Source: Vibrio sp. VB16 | GTDB taxonomy: Bacteria > Pseudomonadota > Gammaproteobacteria > Enterobacterales > Vibrionaceae | Direction: 5' to 3' | Assembly: GCF_015594925.2 (NCBI RefSeq) | Contig: NZ_CP087590.1 | Location: 2,852,001-2,916,000, forward strand | Length of the DNA stretch: 64,000 nucleotides | Part shown: positions 62,148-64,000 of the stretch, one piece after another | Position numbering within the stretch: the first letter of the stretch is position 1 | How the letters are laid out: each line of letters opens with the position of its first letter | Position numbers and translations under genes: made by a program | Notes under the pieces: generated by a model | The model's input: only the letters and a program-made list of their open reading frames with translations | What the model was told of the DNA's origin: nothing | The model's database searches: none

Positions 62148-63524
62148 TTAGACCTCATCAAAAGCATCAATTGCCTCCGATAACTTTCTAACGCCATGTA
62201 TTTCCATTCCGGCTATTCCCCCTTTAGGCATATTGGCCGATGGGATAATCGCCTTTTTGAATCCGTGCTTAAAAGCTTCCATCAATCTCTCTTGGCCGCT
62301 AGGCACTGGGCGTATTTCACCCGCGAGCCCCACTTCACCGAAGACGACGACATCCTTAGGTAACGGCCTGTCTCGAAAACTGGACAGTAGCGACATTATT
62401 AGCGCTAGATCTGCACCTGTTTCTGTCACCTTTACGCCACCGACAACATTAACAAACACATCTTGATCTGCCATCTGCAAGCCACCATGTTTATGGAGCA
62501 CCGCAAGCAATAACGATAAACGGTTTTGATCTAAACCAACGGCCACTCTTCGTGGATTGGCTTGCTGTGAATAATCAACTAGCGCCTGTATCTCAACGAG
62601 AAGCGGACGCGTCCCTTCCCAAACCACCATCACAGAACTACCGGATGTCTCTTCTTCTCCACGAGAAAGAAAGATAGCCGAAGGATTGCTGACTTCTCTG
62701 AGCCCCTGTTCGGTCATTGCAAAGACACCGAGTTCATTGATAGCACCGAATCGGTTTTTGTTGCTCCTCAGTGTTCGGAAGCGACTATCTGAACCACCAT
62801 CAAATAGTACTGAGCAATCTATTATATGCTCCAGCACCTTCGGCCCCGCGAGAGTCCCATCTTTGGTAACATGACCAACCATAAACACAGCCACATTATT
62901 TTGTTTTGCATATCGAGTAAGCGTCGTTGCAGACTCTCGTACCTGAGCAACACTGCCGGGTGAAGATTGGACATCTGAAACATGCATAACTTGAATCGAG
63001 TCTATCACCATAATGCGAGGCTGCTCTTTCTCCGCAATCTGGACAATTTTATCTACATTTGTCTCAGAGAGCATTTTTAGATGCTCTTTCGGTAGCCCTA
63101 ACCTAGACGCTCGCATGGCAACTTGTTGGAGAGATTCTTCTCCTGTCACATAAAGCGCAGGCATCTGAGAGGAAAGCATACACATAGTTTGCAAAAGCAA
63201 AGTAGATTTACCAGCACCCGGATTACCTCCGATCAAAATAGCCGCTCCTGGCACTATTCCGCCGCCTAAAACCCGATCTAATTCTTTGAATCCACTAGTA
63301 AAACGAGGCACTTCTTGTAGGTCAATCTCGGACAACACTTGAACGGTAGACTCTACAGCGCCAGCATAGCCCACCAACCTTTCATTTCTTGCCACTTGGG
63401 GAGACGCCGCGAGACGTATCTCAGTAATAGTGTTCCAAGCCCCACATGCATTACATTGCCCTTGCCATCTAGGATAATCAGCCCCACAATCGTTACAAAC
63501 GTAAGCTCGTTTAACTTTTGCCAT
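62148..63524 (-). CDS. radA: DNA repair protein RadA (Sms)
   Basis: A RecA-like branch-migration helicase for recombination intermediates, 458 aa. It has an N-terminal zinc finger CNDCGADYPRWQGQCNACG, Walker A GGNPGAGKSTLL (near 98), the RadA-specific KNRFGAINELG motif and a C-terminal Lon-like domain (about 275-455). Ribosome site GAGGATCC before ATG. It is 207 bp upstream of fusA2 on the same strand and divergent from the PilZ-type gene. Confidence 0.96.
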   Translation of the reverse strand: MAKVKRAYVCNDCGADYPRWQGQCNACGAWNTITEIRLAASPQVARNERLVGYAGAVESTVQVLSEIDLQEVPRFTSGFKELDRVLGGGIVPGAAILIGGNPGAGKSTLLLQTMCMLSSQMPALYVTGEESLQQVAMRASRLGLPKEHLKMLSETNVDKIVQIAEKEQPRIMVIDSIQVMHVSDVQSSPGSVAQVRESATTLTRYAKQNNVAVFMVGHVTKDGTLAGPKVLEHIIDCSVLFDGGSDSRFRTLRSNKNRFGAINELGVFAMTEQGLREVSNPSAIFLSRGEEETSGSSVMVVWEGTRPLLVEIQALVDYSQQANPRRVAVGLDQNRLSLLLAVLHKHGGLQMADQDVFVNVVGGVKVTETGADLALIMSLLSSFRDRPLPKDVVVFGEVGLAGEIRPVPSGQERLMEAFKHGFKKAIIPSANMPKGGIAGMEIHGVRKLSEAIDAFDEV

Positions 63525-63661
63525 GGATCCTCAATAAATGTTATCTAAATCAATTAATCGAAATATTACGCACATTTGAATCGAAACGAAATATTAAAGT
63601 AAATCGTTAATAAGCCGATATATACTCAATAAACCTAACTGAGCTCACTCTACCAGAAAAA

Positions 63662-64000
63662 ATGCAACAATCTGAAATACTCTCTTTAGTAGAAAGATTA
63701 ATTCCTGTTTATGGCTCTCCTGACTTCAATATAGTGTTAGAGCAGCTAACGTATGGTGAACCTGCGTCAGCAAAAGTGATTGCAAAAATGGAATTAAATC
63801 GACTGATGAACCCATGCACTAGGTCTATAGACTTGAGAGGGAGGGTTCAGGGTGAGTGTAGAGAATACAAATTAGATGGCCGAACACATTGGTTAGATGA
63901 CGTTGCGATCAACTCATATCATAAAAAAATAAAACGATTTGGTAGCTATACCGAAGGGGTATACGAAGCAATGGTCAACACGAGAAATAATTTTCGTGTT
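63662..64000 (+). CDS. probable PilZ-domain protein, cut by window end
   Basis: The first 113 codons of an open frame with no stop before the window end. The sequence (MQQSEILSLVERLIPVYGSP, then RLMNPCTRSIDLRGRVQGEC) and the place divergent from radA match a Vibrio PilZ-type c-di-GMP binding protein, as in V. cholerae. The PilZ motifs themselves would lie beyond the window, so the assignment is by context. The frame begins at 63662 with a weak A-rich ribosome site. Confidence 0.62.
   Translation, partial: MQQSEILSLVERLIPVYGSPDFNIVLEQLTYGEPASAKVIAKMELNRLMNPCTRSIDLRGRVQGECREYKLDGRTHWLDDVAINSYHKKIKRFGSYTEGVYEAMVNTRNNFRV

Overview
The window looks like a chromosomal segment of a marine Vibrio or a close relative in the Vibrionaceae. 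This is judged from recognisable proteins and gene order: recC-recB-recD, yebG, the long DapD, a second EF-G gene next to radA, a VF530-type protein and a full Tad pilus locus. G+C is moderate and genes are tightly packed. I saw no tRNA, rRNA, insertion sequence, prophage or CRISPR array. The only clear non-coding repeat is a tandem pair of about 123 bp at 34197-34442.

Layout. (1) 1-9658: a small unassigned ORF, then recC-recB-recD on the minus strand. (2) 9846-16486: a LysR regulator, a PAS-PAS-GGDEF enzyme, an AraC regulator facing a two-gene membrane/HlyD module, and a divergent amino-acid-type binding protein and permease with no ATPase nearby. (3) 16610-18205: yebG behind a LexA box, then dapD. 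(4) 18328-22131: cdaR, a GntP-type permease and glycerate kinase, a glycerate/sugar-acid module. (5) 22405-28456: a GalR/GalS-type repressor, a C-GCAxxG-C-C protein, and galETKM on the minus strand. (6) 28724-34047: a response regulator, histidine kinase and sugar-binding protein in one overlapping operon with no transporter genes, divergent from a PtsG-type glucose PTS permease. (7) 34486-44511: lacZ, a GH36 alpha-galactosidase, a CUT1 sugar ABC importer and its ATPase. (8) 44649-56206: a 14-gene flp-tad-rcp pilus locus ending in an OmpA-family gene. (9) 57161-64000: an acyl-CoA synthetase, an ASCH protein, a VF530-type protein, fusA2, radA, and the start of a probable PilZ protein cut by the window edge.

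How the genes fit together. Regions 5 and 7 form one galactoside pathway: the CUT1 importer takes up galactosides, the alpha- and beta-galactosidases split them, and GalM/K/T/E feed galactose into UDP-sugars and glycolysis. Three GalR-type operators tie these parts together: upstream of galR (22272-22286), upstream of galE beside a CRP-like site (28593-28608), and between the permease and ATPase genes (43244-43259).

The most intriguing unit is the regulator-kinase-binding protein trio at 28724-32248. It resembles the start of the Pseudomonas gltR-gtrS-gts glucose locus but lacks the permease and ATPase. It faces ptsG across a region holding a tandem 10-bp repeat that could be the regulator's site. 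I infer that the binding protein works as a periplasmic co-sensor. A second clear oddity is GalT, in which two of the four iron ligands of the E. coli enzyme are replaced.
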